This document shows, piece by piece, positions 8,471 to 17,271 of a stretch of DNA of 55,836 nt (position 1 is its first letter; each line of letters opens with the position of its first letter). The DNA is from a virus. Where the stretch lies: the IMG/VR virus record IMGVR_UViG_3300014962_000009, positions 1-55,836 of that record. The stretch is one strand, 5' to 3'. The notes beneath the pieces are model-generated. The model was given only the letters and a program-made list of their open reading frames with translations, had not been told where the DNA came from and ran no database searches. Made by a program: the position numbers and the translations under genes.

Positions 8471-8898
8471 GGCTTTGGATATTTGGCCTTAATCGCTTCA
8501 ATCTTTGCGGCCATCTCAGCCGCAGCAGCGCCGCCCTTCCACATCGCCCCAAGTTGCTCTGCCAAAGAAGGATATTCAGCGCGGCGCTTAGCGTAATAGT
8601 CTGGCACGTCAGGGCGGACAATCTCTGACTTGTCGATAGGAACAGTCGTTGTCTTACCCGTCATCGGATCAGGAATTTCCCTTGTCTTAGGCGTCAGAGC
8701 TGTCCACGCGGCTTCCTTGGCATCGATGTCAGCCTTGATCGCAGCCTCTTTAGAAGCAAGATAGGCCGACAGATCCGCGCCCGGAGGAACAAAAGTCTGC
8801 CAGTCATAAGACCGACCGTTATGCTGAACTTTCAGATACGCAAGGCTGCGCTCTTCACCTTCAATATTAGAAGCCAACCCTTCAAGAGATACACTCAT
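8467..8898 (-). CDS. Fibre-cluster protein with tail-assembly-like C-terminus
   Basis: A 143-residue protein. The central part is charged and helical (LASKEAAIKADIDAKEAAW). The C-terminus (AEYPSLAEQLGAMWKGGAAA then MAAKIEAIKAKYPKP) is a motif widespread in phage proteins encoded just after tail fibres, some of which are tail-fibre assembly or chaperone proteins. It overlaps both neighbours by ATGA. A chaperone-like role is inferred from position only. Confidence 0.65.
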   Translation of the reverse strand: MSVSLEGLASNIEGEERSLAYLKVQHNGRSYDWQTFVPPGADLSAYLASKEAAIKADIDAKEAAWTALTPKTREIPDPMTGKTTTVPIDKSEIVRPDVPDYYAKRRAEYPSLAEQLGAMWKGGAAAAEMAAKIEAIKAKYPKP

Positions 8899-10250
8899 TT
8901 TATTGCCTCCAACCTAAAGTTTTTGCCCGGATGCTGCCCAGTTGCGGGCAGAATCTTGATGTCTTTAAATCCCACATGCGTACACAAGTCAGACAACGTC
9001 TTCGGTGTATAGCCCCAGAGATGAGGGGACAATGCACCTTTCTCTTCCGTTTCAGGCGTGATTCTGTCCACATGCGCCCCAAAGATACACATCGCCGTCA
9101 TGTGCTGCTCTGTGCCTTCCTGCTCCAAAAAATCCTTGCACAGCCCTGCCAAGTCCGGCAATTCCATAACAAGTTTGCCGCCTTCCTTCAGTGTGTTCAA
9201 CCATTTTCCCAAAACCTCCGGCGCACGGTGTTGCGGGATATGTTCAATGACATGGCTGGCAAATATCTCGTCAGCGCAGCCCTGAGGCAGATCCAACTTC
9301 ATGATGTCTTGCTTGATGTCGGCCGTGTCGCTGTGCATATCCACGCCCATATAGCCTTCCAAGCGATCCCGCCCACAGCCCATATTGAACCGGATTGGCT
9401 GGCCCTCTGCCATCATTTGGGCAAGGATCGCTTTGTACCCAGCAGTCGCGCCTGTGCCTTCTGGCAGACGATCAGCCCAGCGGCGATCAATGAACTCCTT
9501 GTCGTCCAGCGTCAGCGGTCTGGTCGGCGGGATGTTCGTGTAATAGTTCTTCAAGTCTACAGACGGATGAGCGGTATACATGCCGCTGGCCAAATCCATG
9601 TGCAAACACTGAACGTCCGTATTCACCAACAATTTCGTGCCGCGTTTGTGCAGTCGGTGGACAAAGAAATTGTCCTCACCAATGAACGGGATTTCACCAT
9701 TGATGTTGTTGCCGATGCAGCAAAATGGCATATCCGGCGCTTCTTCTTTCATCTGTTTCAAGAGCGCAATCGGAATCAGCATGATGTCCATACCGGTCTG
9801 CCACGCTTCAATCAACTGCCCCGGATCGACGTTCGGGATGGTGATCCAATCCCCCTCGCGCACCATAATCATCGCGTCTGAACACTTGATGTAATAAACA
9901 CCCGTCACCACCGCGCCGGGGTTTTCTTCGGCGGTCTTCAGCAGCTTCTTGAATCCGTCGTAAGGAACAACCGTGTCCTCGCCGATGAAGAGCATATATT
10001 TAGCCCCTGATTCAAGGGCCTGCTCGATCAGGTAATTGCGGGCCACGTCCACCTTCTCGCCGCCAATGTTCACAAAGCCGTGAGAAAATCCCATCAGGTC
10101 GATGTGCAGCCCTTCGTAACCATCAAAATTTTGTGCTGCGGTTTCTTCTAAGTTCCTTCTAGGCTGAGCAATTACAACGTAAGGTTTTATGGTTTTGGAT
10201 TCGTCGTAAATTTCTTGCATCGTATTTATTATTTTTTCCCTGCTATACAT
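8895..10250 (-). CDS. Bifunctional glycosyltransferase (GT-A) and SAM methyltransferase
   Basis: A 451-residue two-domain enzyme. Residues about 20-240 look like a GT-A glycosyltransferase: an N-terminal strand YVVIAQPRRN, the helix RNYLIEQALESGAKYMLFIG, and an acidic GEDTVVP motif near residue 88-95 that would bind the metal and nucleotide sugar. Residues about 287-440 form a class I methyltransferase: motif I FNMGCGRDRLEGYMGVD, the acidic strand end, then EIFASHVIEHIP and GGKLVMELPDL. A good GGAGGGAAT ribosome site precedes the ATG. Placed inside the fibre cluster, it may decorate fibres or host surface sugars. The substrates are unknown. Confidence 0.75.
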   Translation of the reverse strand: MYSREKIINTMQEIYDESKTIKPYVVIAQPRRNLEETAAQNFDGYEGLHIDLMGFSHGFVNIGGEKVDVARNYLIEQALESGAKYMLFIGEDTVVPYDGFKKLLKTAEENPGAVVTGVYYIKCSDAMIMVREGDWITIPNVDPGQLIEAWQTGMDIMLIPIALLKQMKEEAPDMPFCCIGNNINGEIPFIGEDNFFVHRLHKRGTKLLVNTDVQCLHMDLASGMYTAHPSVDLKNYYTNIPPTRPLTLDDKEFIDRRWADRLPEGTGATAGYKAILAQMMAEGQPIRFNMGCGRDRLEGYMGVDMHSDTADIKQDIMKLDLPQGCADEIFASHVIEHIPQHRAPEVLGKWLNTLKEGGKLVMELPDLAGLCKDFLEQEGTEQHMTAMCIFGAHVDRITPETEEKGALSPHLWGYTPKTLSDLCTHVGFKDIKILPATGQHPGKNFRLEAIK

Positions 10251-10279
10251 ATTCCCTCCTTGCTGTGGTTGAACAATTA

Positions 10280-11659
10280 TTAGAATTTATTGAAAAACGG
10301 CGACAAACAATAGCCTATATTGCGTTGTGTGTTGGTGGAGATTTTTTGGCCTTTGTCCGCAGAATAAGGAACAAAATACAAATCTCCATTTGGTGTTAAT
10401 ACGCCGCTTGAATAAGCAGTTGCTGCAGTGTAAATAAGAGAATACGTTGAAACTACGCCTGAAGAAGAAATTTTTTGTCCTACAGCGGCAGAATGAGGAA
10501 TGAAATGCATGTCCCCGTTGGGCGCTAATACACCTCCTTGGTATGCGCTTGTTGTTGTGTAAACTAATGAGTAAGTAGAAACAACACCTGCCGCAGATAT
10601 CTTTTGCCCCACAACGGCATTCCTTCCCGCAATGAAATGTATGTCTCCGTTCGGAGCCAGCACACCACCAACATAAGCAAGCGTCGTTGTGTAAGCAAGA
10701 GAATAAGTTGAAACAACACCGGCAGACGAAATTTTTTGTCCTACAGCGGCAGAATAAGGAACAAAATGCACATCCCCATTGGGGGCCAATACACCACCTA
10801 AATATGCAGAATTCGCGGTATAAACAAGAGAATAGGTAGATACAACACCAGAAGATGAAATTTTTTGGCCTACAACGCCAAGGTGAGGAACAAAATGCGT
10901 GTCGCCGTTAGAAGCTAATACACCTCCCCAGTACGCATTTGATGCCGTGTAAACGAGAGAATAAGTTGAAACTACGCCAGACGACGAAATTTTTTGGCCT
11001 CTGTTGGCATTGAAAGGGACAAAGTTTATGTCACCATTGGGCGCTAGTACGCCGCCTCTGTGCGCACCGGACGCCGTATAAACGAGGGAATAAGTCGAAA
11101 CAACACCTGTTGCTGATATTTTTTGGCCTTTGTCAGCAACATAAGGAACAAAATGAATGTCGCCATTTGGGGCTAATACACCGCCTGAATATGCAGCACC
11201 CACCGTGTAAACCAAACTGTACGTGCTCACCATCCCACTAATATTGCTGTTGGCATAGGGCACCCCATTTACCACACCTCTGTCCAGCTCTTTCTTCAGG
11301 TTAGTCCAAGCATAAAGATCCGTGCCCACGCTGCTGTTGTCGGCGGTCGGCACCGTGCCTTCCGTGGCGTCTGCCGGGTAAGTACAAAAAACATCCTTGG
11401 TACCCGCCGACCAATTCACTAATGCGTTGCTGTTGGAAGATTCAAGCACCGTGTCGCGTGAAAGGGTGGTGCCAGAAGCTGTATACGTGCCAATGCCCAC
11501 TTCCCAATCGGTACCGTTGGTGATGCAGTAATAAGTCTGGTTGGCATTGCCGATGACGGAAAAAGATTGAAATCCTGCGACCGCCGCGCCCAGCGTAAAC
11601 GTGCCTGTGCCTGTCGTGGTGCTGGTAACTTTTACTCTGTCTTTGACAACGTAAGGCAT
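10280..11659 (-). CDS. Repeat-propeller tail fibre A (7 blades)
   Basis: A 459-residue protein. Residues 1-100 are a phage fibre N-terminal domain (VKDRVKVTSTTTGTGTFTLG, WEVGIGTYTASGTTLSRDTV, AGTKDVFCTYPA). From residue about 143 there are seven copies of a 43-residue unit with the frame VVSTYSLVYT-x3-AY-x-GGVLAPNGDIHF then VP-x-x-A-x-x-GQKIS, ending with a short tail ending SPFFNKF. Seven units fit a closed seven-bladed propeller, which is inferred. Neighbouring genes at 11670 and 13061 are paralogues. Likely a receptor-binding protein. Confidence 0.8.
   Translation of the reverse strand: MPYVVKDRVKVTSTTTGTGTFTLGAAVAGFQSFSVIGNANQTYYCITNGTDWEVGIGTYTASGTTLSRDTVLESSNSNALVNWSAGTKDVFCTYPADATEGTVPTADNSSVGTDLYAWTNLKKELDRGVVNGVPYANSNISGMVSTYSLVYTVGAAYSGGVLAPNGDIHFVPYVADKGQKISATGVVSTYSLVYTASGAHRGGVLAPNGDINFVPFNANRGQKISSSGVVSTYSLVYTASNAYWGGVLASNGDTHFVPHLGVVGQKISSSGVVSTYSLVYTANSAYLGGVLAPNGDVHFVPYSAAVGQKISSAGVVSTYSLAYTTTLAYVGGVLAPNGDIHFIAGRNAVVGQKISAAGVVSTYSLVYTTTSAYQGGVLAPNGDMHFIPHSAAVGQKISSSGVVSTYSLIYTAATAYSSGVLTPNGDLYFVPYSADKGQKISTNTQRNIGYCLSPFFNKF
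10335..11233 (-). repeat. Seven 43-residue propeller repeats of fibre A
   Basis: Seven in-frame units of about 129 bases. Conserved: VSTYSL, GGVLAPNGD and GQKIS. Variable: three residues before AY, the residue after AY, and the pair of residues on each side of the Ala before GQKIS. Framework codons differ between copies although the amino acids do not. Confidence 0.9.
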
Positions 11660-11669
11660 GTTTAAATCC

Positions 11670-13058
11670 TCAGTACTTGTTCAGATAGGAACTCAGGCAA
11701 GTGTCTATGCCGAAGGGTATTGCGGGGTTGGTGGAGATTTTTTGGCCTATAACAGCCCAATAAGGAATAAAATGAACTTCGCCATTTGGTGTTAATGCGC
11801 CGCCGCTGTATGCATTACCTGTTGTGTACAAAATAGAGTAAGTTGAAACAACACCCGTTGTTGAAATTTTTTGCCCTCTATTGGCCCCGAAAGGAATGAA
11901 GTGTATATCGCCGTTAGGCGCTAATACACCCCCTTGATATGCGCCTGCTGCGCTTGTGTAAACAAGGGAATACGTAGAAACCACGCCGGACGACGAGATT
12001 TTTTGGCCGCGATTGGCCAACGATGGAACAAAGTGCATGTCACCATTGGGCGACAATACACCACCAATGTATGCGCCTGCTGCGGTATAAATGAGAGAAT
12101 AAGTGGAGACAACGCCTGCCGCTGAAATCTTTTGCCCTCTATTCGCGATGTAAGGAACAAAATGCATGTCCCCATTGGATGCCAACACACCACCAAAATA
12201 TGCGCCCGATGCTGTATAAACAAGCGAATACGTTGAAACAACGCCCGCAGAGGATATTTTTTGGCCTACAGCAGCGCTGTAAGGAACAAAATGAATGTCC
12301 CCATTAGGCGTTAACACACCACCAGAATATGCGCCTGATGAGTTTGTGTAAACAAGGGAATACGTGGAAACAACTCCAGACGCTGATATTTTTTGGCCAC
12401 GATTGGCGCTGTTGGGTACAAAATGAATATCACCGTTTGGAGCTAATACACCACCAACGTATGCGCTTGCTGCAGTATAAATAAGAGAATAAGTGGAGAC
12501 AATACCTGAGGCTGATATCTTTTGCCCTACAGGGGCGCTGTCAGGGACAAAATGGATGTCTCCATTAGGCGCTAATACACCTCCATTGTATGCGCCTGTG
12601 GTTGTGTAAACAAGCGAATACGTACTAACAATCCCATTTGTGCCGTTATTGTTGAACGTCACGCCACCATTGATGCTGGCTTGCAAATTCTTCTGAAAAT
12701 TGTCAAACGCCACGCCATTTGTACCAATGCTGCTGTTGTCTGCGGTAGGCGCTGATCCCTGCACATTCTCAGCAGGCTGAGGCACGTAAACATCTTTTGT
12801 GCCTGCAGCGAAGTTCACCAACGCATTGCCGTTGGAAGATGCAAGCACCGTGTCTCTTGACAATGTTGTGCCGCTGGACGTGTAAGTGCCGATGCCTACT
12901 TCCCAAGCTGTACCGCCGACAATTGTGTAATAAGTCTGATTACCGTTGCCGATGCCGGAGAAGTCTTGATAACCCGCTATTGCTGCACCGAGCGTGAACG
13001 TACCCGTACCCGTCGATGTGCTGGTTACCCTTATGCGATCTTTGAGTACGAATGTCAT
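11670..13058 (-). CDS. Repeat-propeller tail fibre B (7 blades)
   Basis: A 462-residue paralogue of the fibre at 10280-11659 with the same N-terminal domain (KDRIRVTSTSTGTGTFTLGA, TAWEVGIGTYTSSGTTLSRD) and seven repeats beginning near residue 143. Two units carry one extra residue before AY (NSSGAY and SAAGAY). The last unit ends QKISTNPAIPFG and the protein closes with CLSSYLNKY, matching the CLSP-x-F-x-NK end of its paralogues. The 10-base gap to fibre A and the shared design indicate local duplication. Confidence 0.8.
   Translation of the reverse strand: MTFVLKDRIRVTSTSTGTGTFTLGAAIAGYQDFSGIGNGNQTYYTIVGGTAWEVGIGTYTSSGTTLSRDTVLASSNGNALVNFAAGTKDVYVPQPAENVQGSAPTADNSSIGTNGVAFDNFQKNLQASINGGVTFNNNGTNGIVSTYSLVYTTTGAYNGGVLAPNGDIHFVPDSAPVGQKISASGIVSTYSLIYTAASAYVGGVLAPNGDIHFVPNSANRGQKISASGVVSTYSLVYTNSSGAYSGGVLTPNGDIHFVPYSAAVGQKISSAGVVSTYSLVYTASGAYFGGVLASNGDMHFVPYIANRGQKISAAGVVSTYSLIYTAAGAYIGGVLSPNGDMHFVPSLANRGQKISSSGVVSTYSLVYTSAAGAYQGGVLAPNGDIHFIPFGANRGQKISTTGVVSTYSILYTTGNAYSGGALTPNGEVHFIPYWAVIGQKISTNPAIPFGIDTCLSSYLNKY
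11732..12632 (-). repeat. Seven 43-residue propeller repeats of fibre B
   Basis: Seven units with the same frame as in fibre A; the face positions read YSAAV, YIANR, SLANR, FGANR, YWAVI and similar in successive copies, whereas GQKIS and STYSL hardly vary. Confidence 0.9.
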
Positions 13059-13060
13059 AA

Positions 13061-14443
13061 TCAGAGCTTGTTCAAAAATGGGCTAAGGCACAAACCAATG
13101 CCTAAAGGTTGTCCGGGGTTGGTGGAGATTTTTTGGCCTACGGCAGCGCTATTCGGAACAAAATTAATGGTTCCATCGGGCGACAACACAGCCCCTTGAT
13201 ATGCGGATGACGCCGTGTAAACAAGGGAATACGTAGAGACAACGCCGGAGGCTGATATCTTTTGACCTCTGTTGGCGCTAAAAGGTATGAAATGCACGTC
13301 GCCATTAGGAGCTAATACGCCACCAACATACGCATCTGCAACTGTGTAAACGAGTGAATAAGTAGAAACCACTCCGGAGGATGATATTTTCTGGCCCACA
13401 ACGGCGTCCCTTGGAACAAAATGAATGTCTCCGTTGGGCGCTAGTACACCCGCTTGATATGCTTGCGCCAGTGTATAAACAAGAGAGTAGGTAGAAACTA
13501 CGCCTGCCGCTGATATTTTCTGGCCTACGGCGGCATTGGTGGGAATAAAATGTATGTCTCCGTTAGAAGCCAAAACACCACCAGAATAAGCAAGCGTTGT
13601 TGTGTAAGCAAGAGAATAGGTTGAAACAACACCGGCAGACGAAACTTTCTGCCCTCGATTGGCGCTTCTTGGGGCAAAATGGATGTCACCGTTTGGAGCT
13701 AATACACCACCGTTGTATGCATTCACTGCGGTGTAAACAAGAGAATAGGTGGAAACAACTCCAGAGGCCGACAGCTTTTGTCCTACAGGAGCATTAAAAG
13801 GCACAAAGTGAATTTCTCCATTAGGTGCTAATACGCCTCCAGCGTATGCAGACGCGGCTGTATAAACAAGGGAATAAGTTGAAACTACGCCAGACGACGA
13901 AATTTTTTGTCCTCTAGCGGCAGCAACTGGAACGAAGTGAATGTCTCCGTTGGAAGCCAGCACACCACCAGAATATGCGCTTGCAACTGTATAAACAAGG
14001 GAGTACGTACTTACCACCCCGTTGGTATTATTGTTCCCGAACGTCTGCCCACCCGCCACACCCGCATTCAGCGCAGTAGAAAGTGCCTGCCAACCTGAGA
14101 GATCAGTGCCTACCGAGTTGTTGTCCCCACTAGGCACACCACCCGGCGACGCAGCGGACGGATATGCGCACAGCACATCTTTCGTGCCTGCTGAAAAGTT
14201 TACTAACGCGCCGTTGTTGGAAGAGCCGAACACCAACTGACGAGAAAGCGTTGTGCCAGAAGCCGTGTAAGTTCCCTTACCTACTTCCCACTCTGTCGTG
14301 CCTTTGATGACGTAGTAAGTTTCGTTGCCATCCCCAATCACAGAGAACGCCTGATAGCCGGTCGCAGCAGCGCCTAGCGTGATCGTCCCCGTGCCTGTCG
14401 TGGTCGTCGTGGACTTGACTCTGTTTTTAAGAATGAGTGCCAT
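13061..14443 (-). CDS. Repeat-propeller tail fibre C (7 blades)
   Basis: A 460-residue paralogue, first of the three in transcription order. The N-terminal domain (ILKNRVKSTTTTTGTGTITL, EWEVGKGTYTASGTTLSRQL) differs most from the other two. Seven repeats follow, the last with altered frame residues (GAVLSPDGTINF). The ATG overlaps the upstream stop by one base (TAATG). The C-terminus CLSPFLNKL is shared with fibres A and B. Role as in the paralogues: probable receptor binding, carried on the tail. Confidence 0.8.
   Translation of the reverse strand: MALILKNRVKSTTTTTGTGTITLGAAATGYQAFSVIGDGNETYYVIKGTTEWEVGKGTYTASGTTLSRQLVFGSSNNGALVNFSAGTKDVLCAYPSAASPGGVPSGDNNSVGTDLSGWQALSTALNAGVAGGQTFGNNNTNGVVSTYSLVYTVASAYSGGVLASNGDIHFVPVAAARGQKISSSGVVSTYSLVYTAASAYAGGVLAPNGEIHFVPFNAPVGQKLSASGVVSTYSLVYTAVNAYNGGVLAPNGDIHFAPRSANRGQKVSSAGVVSTYSLAYTTTLAYSGGVLASNGDIHFIPTNAAVGQKISAAGVVSTYSLVYTLAQAYQAGVLAPNGDIHFVPRDAVVGQKISSSGVVSTYSLVYTVADAYVGGVLAPNGDVHFIPFSANRGQKISASGVVSTYSLVYTASSAYQGAVLSPDGTINFVPNSAAVGQKISTNPGQPLGIGLCLSPFLNKL
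13122..14017 (-). repeat. Seven 43-residue propeller repeats of fibre C
   Basis: Seven units as in fibres A and B, so the three genes hold 21 copies in under 3.8 kb. The fourth unit is nearly identical at DNA level to the fifth unit of fibre A over about 59 bases (13586-13644 against 10674-10732, two mismatches). Confidence 0.9.
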
Positions 14444-14913
14444 TAGCTTACGTTTCCTGAAATGACGCAGACCGTGCCACTAATGAACAGGATGCTGGCA
14501 ATGCCTCGTGTGGCCAACGTTACTGTTGCCTTATCCGTATCCGTACCGGCAATGTAAGCCGTTGTAATCGTACAAGTAATTGTGATGCCTGCGGAGGTGT
14601 TGTTGAATACCAAAACAGCGTCGCCTGCGGAGAAGGTCGAATTAGGAATCTCCACAGATCCACCGGAGCCAACTTCAATCGTTTGACCAACATCAGTAGT
14701 TAGCAGTGTATAAGCACCTGTTTTGGCAGCGCCAGAAACAGGAATCCCCGGCGCGGCCAACATCTCCACCGTGCCAGAAGAATTCTCGCAATACAACTTC
14801 ATATCCGCAATATTTAACCCTAACTCGCCTGCCAATAAATTGGCTGCTGTTGGGGCGGCACCGGCCGTTGTGCTGTGATAAAGCTGGATTGGGGTGTAAT
14901 TAGTTTGTGCCAT
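14443..14913 (-). CDS. Fibre-associated protein
   Basis: A 156-residue protein. The N-terminus (NYTPIQLYHSTTAGAAPTAA, LLAGELGLNIADMKLYCEN) is the common start of phage fibre or baseplate-attached proteins. A short linker (TGAYTLLTTDVGQTIEVGSG) leads to a beta domain with GDAVLVFNNTSAGITITCTI and a final ATRGIASILFISGTVCVISG. The last 60 residues are related to the free-standing protein at 8201-8470. Probably part of the fibre that carries the downstream propeller proteins. Confidence 0.7.
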   Translation of the reverse strand: MAQTNYTPIQLYHSTTAGAAPTAANLLAGELGLNIADMKLYCENSSGTVEMLAAPGIPVSGAAKTGAYTLLTTDVGQTIEVGSGGSVEIPNSTFSAGDAVLVFNNTSAGITITCTITTAYIAGTDTDKATVTLATRGIASILFISGTVCVISGNVS

Positions 14914-14922
14914 CTCAATTCC

Positions 14923-17271
14923 TTAAAAAGTTCCGCCAGAAATGCCGCCCCATGTGGGCGCAGATGCCCCAGCGACTAATACCTGCCCCTGTGAGCCAAG
15001 CGTAAGATTCGACAATGTCCCCGCACCAGATGCATATAATAAATCGCCTACAGCATAAGAAGTCAAACCAGTGCCGCCGTACAAAGGCTGAATAGCGCCT
15101 GCATTCCAAGTTCCTGCTGTCAGTGTACCAACACCCGTAATGCCAGTATATGAGCCGCTGATGTAAGCAGATCCTACTGTCCCAGAGGTAATCTGGTTGC
15201 CGTTAATGGAGATCGGCGTAGTTGCGGCCAAAGTCAATTGCCCTTGGGCATTAACAGTAAACGTCCCAACCGCCGAGGAAGAACCGTAAGCTGCTGCCGT
15301 TACTCCGGTATTGGTAATACTGAATGTAGTGCCGGTAAGACTTAGGCCAGTGCCAGCAGAATAAACCTGCGCTGAAGAAATTTGAGCAAACGTAATTGCA
15401 GTCGTGCCAAAAGTAATCGTGCCGACCGTATTACAAAGATAAGTCTCGCCCGCGCCCGTATTGCCACTGGTAACAAAAAATGCATCGCCCTGACCAAGAG
15501 CATTGGGGCTAGTAATGCCGTAAGTATCTGTGTCGGTGGAACGAGTCAAAACCCATGCCGTTGAACCATCACCCACGGTTGTGACCGTGTACACGCCATT
15601 CTCAAAAGCATTTGTCTGGTTATAAATCAAAATCCTGTCACCAACCATTGCCGTCGGGCCATCTGGAGCAAAAGCCGCTAAGGTGCCGTTATTGGTCAGT
15701 GTCGCCCCTACACCTACACCGGGGCCGCCGGGTTGGTTGTAGATGGCGTTCAGGTTGCCAGTAGTATTAGGCACCTCGTATTTGACAGGGGCATGGTAAT
15801 TAATACCTGCCGCATATAAGGTATCTACATACTGTTTGGTTGCCAACTGCAAGGCAGTTGTGGGATCTTGCGTAACAGCAACAGAGGTCAATCCGCCCAA
15901 GGTCAGACTGGATGAACCTAAAGAAATTGCCGTTGTTCCAATCGTTACAGACGAGTTGTCTAACGCGGCATTCGGAATGGCAGTCAGCGTATTGGTCGAA
16001 CCAGAGATCGACTTGTTCGTAAAAGTCTGAACGCCAGCCAACGTTGCAACTGTTGAATCTATAGTGATGGTGACAGGAGAAGATCCGTTATAGCTAGTCC
16101 CAGTTAAACCAGTGCCGATTGTTAAGGTACTCAATGTTGGGGCAGGAAGAACTCCAGACGCACCCAATGCAATCGTAACGCCATTAACCGTTATTGAGCT
16201 ATTAGCAAGCTGAACGTTAGAGATCGTTCCAGACAAAGCACTTGTAGGGACGGTGGCAGAAGCAGTCATCGCCCCAGTGCCATTCCCAATCACATAACCT
16301 GTCAGGCTTGTTGCTCCCGTACCGCCATTAGAAACGTTTAATTTGCGGCTCGGTGTAATGGTCCAAGACGTAGTAACTGGGCCGCCAGATGTTGTTAAGC
16401 CGGTGGTTCCACCTGATACTTCAACAGAAGTGACAGACCCAGCGCCCGCAGCTACCCAATAAGTATTGGTACCGTCAGTTGCCAAAACCTTGCCGTTTTC
16501 GCCTGTTTGGGAAGGCAGAAGGTTAGTCAGCGCACCATCCGGTGTTGATGCACCCGTCCCGCCTCGGACAACAGGAAGTTGACCATTGACGATTTGAGAG
16601 GCATCAATAGCAATAGAGACTGATCCTGCAGCCGTCAAACGGCCATAATCATCTACTGCAAAGGTCGATACTGCTGATGCCGATCCATAGCTTCCAATCG
16701 TTACCCCAGTGCTTTGCAGGCTAATTGTCGGGTTTCCGACACCATTGCCATTTGCAACATTAATTTGCCCTGCGGTACCCAAAATGCTGATATTGCCCGC
16801 AGTTGTGCCGTTTTGCACCGCAACAATCCCAGTGCCGCCAATGTTGGCAAATGCAGCAGCAAGCCCACTTAACGATAGTGTCGGATTTCCGGCAATTCCA
16901 TCACCATCAGCAATCGATAAGCCAGCCCCAGTAACCGCAATAGAACGGGCTGTGACGGCATTTGAGGCTGTCTTGACTATCAACCCATTACTAGCCGCCT
17001 CAAGGCTCCCAGAAGCCCCATTTAGCGTAATTGTGAGAGGTGCCTGAGCGCCTCCATCAGTCAACCCCAAGCCTGTGCTGGTAGACAAATACCGGCTGTT
17101 TGGCAAAGACGATTCAAGATCTTTGGTCAGGAACGTCTGCTGCAGGTTTGGAGTGGTTGCAACTTGCCCGGTCGTGGTGCGAACCGTCAATCCATTCTGA
17201 ACAATTGGAACAAGTTCTGTGCCATCGAGCGGTTGCGCCGCTGGCAATTGGGTTATCTGTACGTTTGCCAT
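14923..17271 (-). CDS. Large tail fibre protein
   Basis: A 782-residue protein with a typical attachment end (VQITQLPAAQPLDGTELVPI) and a long shaft of Gly/Thr/Ser/Asn-rich triple-beta-like repeats, such as GTGLTGTSYNGSSPVTITID, GGTGATSLTGYVIGNGTGAM and the final YGGTGLTSYAVGDLLYASGA. A segment near the middle (TKQYVDTLYAAGINYHAPVK) marks a conserved domain found in phage fibres, followed by a VPNTTGNL beta block. The start overlaps the previous stop by one base. It probably projects from the tail and recognises the host surface. Confidence 0.8.
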   Translation of the reverse strand: MANVQITQLPAAQPLDGTELVPIVQNGLTVRTTTGQVATTPNLQQTFLTKDLESSLPNSRYLSTSTGLGLTDGGAQAPLTITLNGASGSLEAASNGLIVKTASNAVTARSIAVTGAGLSIADGDGIAGNPTLSLSGLAAAFANIGGTGIVAVQNGTTAGNISILGTAGQINVANGNGVGNPTISLQSTGVTIGSYGSASAVSTFAVDDYGRLTAAGSVSIAIDASQIVNGQLPVVRGGTGASTPDGALTNLLPSQTGENGKVLATDGTNTYWVAAGAGSVTSVEVSGGTTGLTTSGGPVTTSWTITPSRKLNVSNGGTGATSLTGYVIGNGTGAMTASATVPTSALSGTISNVQLANSSITVNGVTIALGASGVLPAPTLSTLTIGTGLTGTSYNGSSPVTITIDSTVATLAGVQTFTNKSISGSTNTLTAIPNAALDNSSVTIGTTAISLGSSSLTLGGLTSVAVTQDPTTALQLATKQYVDTLYAAGINYHAPVKYEVPNTTGNLNAIYNQPGGPGVGVGATLTNNGTLAAFAPDGPTAMVGDRILIYNQTNAFENGVYTVTTVGDGSTAWVLTRSTDTDTYGITSPNALGQGDAFFVTSGNTGAGETYLCNTVGTITFGTTAITFAQISSAQVYSAGTGLSLTGTTFSITNTGVTAAAYGSSSAVGTFTVNAQGQLTLAATTPISINGNQITSGTVGSAYISGSYTGITGVGTLTAGTWNAGAIQPLYGGTGLTSYAVGDLLYASGAGTLSNLTLGSQGQVLVAGASAPTWGGISGGTF

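Noticed and set aside
8931-9881. Long plus-strand open frame opposite the glycosyltransferase gene
   Set aside because: Its protein is Arg/His/Gln-rich without domains; the minus frame has clear motifs, good ribosome site and operon spacing, so this is a shadow.
10280-14443. Diversity-generating retroelement behind the variable fibres
   Set aside because: No reverse transcriptase, Avd-like gene or A-rich template/variable repeat pair was seen.
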